A stretch of 55,168 nucleotides of DNA from Phycisphaerales bacterium (lineage in GTDB: Bacteria; Planctomycetota; Phycisphaerae; Phycisphaerales; SM1A02), in contig JABAAC010000079.1 in assembly GCA_014238965.1 (NCBI GenBank), positions 1-55,168 of the forward strand, read 5' to 3'. Positions 53,131-55,168 of the stretch are shown in pieces. The position numbers were made by a program, and so were the translations under genes. The stretch's first letter is position 1, and each line of letters begins with the position of its first letter. Below the pieces are notes generated by a model, which worked only from the letters and a program-made list of their open reading frames with translations, ran no database searches and had not been told where the DNA came from.

Positions 53131-53204
53131 CACGCGCGGAGGGACTCGAACCCCCAACCCTCGGCTTCGAAGGCCGATGCTCTATCCAGTTGAGCTACGC
53201 GCGC
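53131..53204 (-). tRNA. tRNA-Arg (anticodon UCG)
   Basis: 74 bases including the discriminator. Cloverleaf: acceptor GCGCGCG / CGCGCGT (G-U at pair 1-72), TA at 8-9, D arm GCTC...GAGC, anticodon stem TCGGC/GCCGA with loop CTTCGAA (anticodon TCG, decoding CGA and other CGN codons), T arm GGGGG-TTCGAGT-CCCTC. Discriminator G; CCA is not encoded and must be added after transcription. Confidence 0.95.
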
Positions 53205-53258
53205 TGGGTTGAAGCAAGGCAGTGTAGCAAGGGAACGCAGAAGCTAGTATCGCCCTCA

Positions 53259-54206
53259 ATGGTGCTGGTTTCACTTTGCATTGTCGGGGGCCTGTTCGTG
53301 CTTGCTCTGGCATTCGTCGCCTGGCAGCCCATGCGGTGCGTTCGATGGTGGCTTGTATTGCGATGTCGCCAAGCGGGACTTATTCGAGGGTTCATCGACA
53401 CTGGCGACACTCGTTGGCCTGTGTTTCGAAGTGGCACATTTGAAGGTCGAACCGTGGTGGTCATTTTGCATGGCTTTGGCGTCGACAGTTTTTCCATGTT
53501 GGGCATGGCCGCAACCTTGTCCAAAGCTGGCCACAGTGTCCTCTTGCCGGATCTGCCGGGATTCGGCGATCACCACTTTCATCCACCCGATGCGCTCGAT
53601 GCGGACCGCATGCTTGATGCCCTCGATGCACTGGCCACGGCAACGGCAGCCCAACGCGTCATTGTGATCGGATCTTCTATGGGCGGTGCGCTTGCAGCAG
53701 CGTGGGCGCACCGGGATCCAAATCGAATCGCTGGCGCGGTCTTGCTCAATCCTGCTGGCGTCGAGCCACCGGTCGTCAACGAGGTGTACTCCGCCGATCC
53801 AGACGAGGATCATCCGTTGGAGATTCGCACCATGGCGGATTTTAATCGAGTGATGGAGCTCAACTTCGTGCGCATTCCACGCATCCCTTGGCTCATCAAG
53901 CGAGATATCGTGCGAATGGCCCGCCAGCATGTGGATCAGTACAACACCATCATCCGGACACTGGAGCCACTCCTCAGAAATGGCCTTCAAGAGATCTTGC
54001 CAGCTATTTCACAGCCGGTGTTGCTTGTGTGGGGTGATCAGGACGGCATTATTGACCCATCGGTCGTGCCGCTGTGGGCCGCAGGACTTCCAACTGTCGA
54101 GGTCCTGATGCTGCAGCACTGTGGCCACGTGCCGTGGGTTGATTGCCCCGGCGAAACACGTGCTGCAATTGGTCGATTCGTCGACCTTCACACCACATCC
54201 ACGTAG
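53259..54206 (+). CDS. Alpha/beta hydrolase with N-terminal membrane anchor
   Basis: 315 residues. N-terminal helix SLCIVGGLFVLALAFVAW, then a hydrolase domain: VVILHGFGVDS (oxyanion), nucleophile in IGSSMGGALAA, Asp in WGDQDGIIDP and His in QHCGHVPWVD. Close in pattern to MhpC/BioH-like esterases and C-C hydrolases; substrate unknown. The ATG at 53259 is chosen because the open frame upstream to 53121 reads through the tRNA gene. Confidence 0.88.
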   Translation: MVLVSLCIVGGLFVLALAFVAWQPMRCVRWWLVLRCRQAGLIRGFIDTGDTRWPVFRSGTFEGRTVVVILHGFGVDSFSMLGMAATLSKAGHSVLLPDLPGFGDHHFHPPDALDADRMLDALDALATATAAQRVIVIGSSMGGALAAAWAHRDPNRIAGAVLLNPAGVEPPVVNEVYSADPDEDHPLEIRTMADFNRVMELNFVRIPRIPWLIKRDIVRMARQHVDQYNTIIRTLEPLLRNGLQEILPAISQPVLLVWGDQDGIIDPSVVPLWAAGLPTVEVLMLQHCGHVPWVDCPGETRAAIGRFVDLHTTST

Positions 54207-54232
54207 ACTGTCAGCAACGGAGATTTGCCGCC

Positions 54233-55123
54233 ATGCCCAGTGCTTTCACTATTGCGTTGTTGTCCACGGGCCTGCTTGCGGGGGTGGTGTGTGACTTTGA
54301 AGATGATTTTGAAGACAGCTCAATCGACCTCAGCAATTGGACCGTTGTTGAAGAGACGCCCAGCACCGTGTCTGTGACGCAGTCATCTGGCGCGTTGCAA
54401 TTCACCTTTGGTACGAAGCCTGACGCGGGGGAGGAATACGACAACGCTGGGGTGATGTCTACAGGCTGGTCGATAGATATGACGCAAGCGGGCGGTCTTT
54501 CGCTGGGCTTTGTCGACACAGCGTGGCCTTCGGGGAACATCGACAGCATTCACACTGGCCTGCTCCTCTTTGACCCTTCTGCGACTGGTGAAGATGGCGA
54601 ACCCATCGGGGTCCTTGAGATTTACCGAGGTGTCGTTGATGGCTCGCTCGTGATGCGAGCCGGGGCAGAGGACGAGACACAAGATATTGCAGCAGCAGAC
54701 CTGGCCACCTTTGACGACTCCCTTTACATTTGGTGGGAACCAGATGTTGGTTTGTGGTTCGGTTGGTCGCTTCTTGAACCGATCAATGGTGCTGCGTGGG
54801 ACGACATTTTTCCTGATGGCGTGGCGGACTCGCTTGGGTTGGCCTTGTTCGGGGCCAACGCGGGCTTGACCGAGACCTTTGGCGGCGATGCTGGCTTTAC
54901 TGAGCTTTGTGTCTTGCCTTCAGACGCTCGGTTTCCTGAGTTGTGCGCTGCCGATGTCTATCCCGATTATGAGATCAATACAGAAGACGTGTATAGCGTG
55001 CTTGGGGACTGGGGTACGGATTGCACTGGTTGCCGGGAGGACGTCAACGACGATGGCCATGTCAATATGCTTGATCTGATCGATGTCTTGGCCACCTGGG
55101 GCGACTGCATGACTCCAGGTTGA
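54233..55123 (+). CDS. Secreted protein with C-terminal dockerin-like repeat
   Basis: 296 residues. Signal peptide SAFTIALLSTGLLAGVVC, then a beta-rich domain of about 210 residues (SSIDLSNWTVVEETPSTVSV at its start), reminiscent of lectin/concanavalin-like jelly rolls. The C-terminal 65 residues contain two dockerin-type calcium loops: YPDYEINTEDVYSVLGDWGT and EDVNDDGHVNMLDLIDVLAT. This tail is typical of secreted proteins of Phycisphaerae, where it probably acts in surface sorting or anchoring. A GGAG site precedes the ATG. Confidence 0.85.
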   Translation: MPSAFTIALLSTGLLAGVVCDFEDDFEDSSIDLSNWTVVEETPSTVSVTQSSGALQFTFGTKPDAGEEYDNAGVMSTGWSIDMTQAGGLSLGFVDTAWPSGNIDSIHTGLLLFDPSATGEDGEPIGVLEIYRGVVDGSLVMRAGAEDETQDIAAADLATFDDSLYIWWEPDVGLWFGWSLLEPINGAAWDDIFPDGVADSLGLALFGANAGLTETFGGDAGFTELCVLPSDARFPELCAADVYPDYEINTEDVYSVLGDWGTDCTGCREDVNDDGHVNMLDLIDVLATWGDCMTPG

Positions 55124-55162
55124 CTCGCCGGGGTGTATCCTGCCCATCTTGCAACGGAGGAC

Positions 55163-55168
55163 ATGCGG
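55163..55168 (+). CDS. Possible start of a further gene (cut by right edge)
   Basis: An ATG CGG at the very end of the window, preceded by a strong GGAGG at 55156-55160. The spacing of 2 bases is shorter than usual. Nothing more can be said. Confidence 0.3.

Noticed and set aside
53121-53258. N-terminal extension of the alpha/beta hydrolase (MRGTRAEGLEPPTLG...)
   Set aside because: It is translated from the tRNA-Arg gene; such GLEPPTLG-type peptides are a well-known artefact of tRNA sequence.

Overview
The window is ordinary chromosomal DNA of a bacterium, most likely a planctomycete of the class Phycisphaerae. The grounds are a small basic protein of the family shared by Planctomycetes, Verrucomicrobia and Chlamydiae (31540-31779), a divergent ribosomal protein L34 (46502-46642), a secreted protein ending in a dockerin-like DVNDDGHVN...DLIDVLATWGDC tail (54233-55123), and a respiratory operon that fuses and stacks complex III and complex IV genes. 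Genes are densely packed, often with ATGA, GTGA or TGATG overlaps. I saw no insertion sequence, prophage, CRISPR array or rRNA operon.

Region by region. 1-9259 (minus strand) is one respiratory operon, read from right to left: cox2 with a fused cytochrome c, cox1, cox3, a six-helix membrane protein of unknown function, a di-haem lipoprotein cytochrome c, a Rieske protein, cytochrome b with a fused cytochrome c, and finally one reading frame that joins a CtaG-type oxidase assembly factor to a NapH/FixG-type polyferredoxin and runs off the left edge. 9668-13645 holds ugd, ogt, glyA and trmL. 13685-19626 (plus) holds an EF-G paralogue, a cupin, two envelope proteins and a MATE exporter. 19742-22779 (minus) is thrS-infC, with infC lacking any AUG/GUG/UUG start that would give a complete N-terminal domain. 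nrdR follows in divergent orientation. 23341-26425 (minus) runs TPR protein, recX, rhodanese, cdsA, then a zinc-ribbon coiled-coil protein after a short gap. 26473-31779 holds a beta-propeller lipoprotein, nth, a membrane protein, moaE, a TIM-barrel protein, acpS, a membrane-anchored protein and the small basic protein. 31857-40524 holds an aminotransferase, a thioesterase/DUF971 pair, and the coupled run pyrF - solute-binding protein - pyk - cinA - folK - lipoprotein. 40490-47519 holds dacB, ligA, a small anchored protein, uppP, a Fur-family regulator, aroK, rpmH and rnc. 47940-53092 is a plus-strand run of SRPBCC, HAD, a small helical protein, a DUF4145 protein, a sialate O-acetylesterase and an alpha/beta hydrolase. 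A tRNA-Arg(UCG), another alpha/beta hydrolase and the dockerin-tailed protein close the window.

The strongest novelty candidate is the respiratory operon, especially the continuous CtaG-polyferredoxin reading frame and the unexplained CPC-motif membrane protein encoded between cox3 and the di-haem cytochrome. Together they suggest a co-expressed, possibly physically linked, quinol-to-oxygen chain with four c-type haem sites on three polypeptides. Other points of interest are the non-AUG start of infC, an endonuclease III with an abnormal iron-sulfur cysteine pattern, a Fur-like protein without the usual metal ligands, and a free-standing DUF4145 protein.
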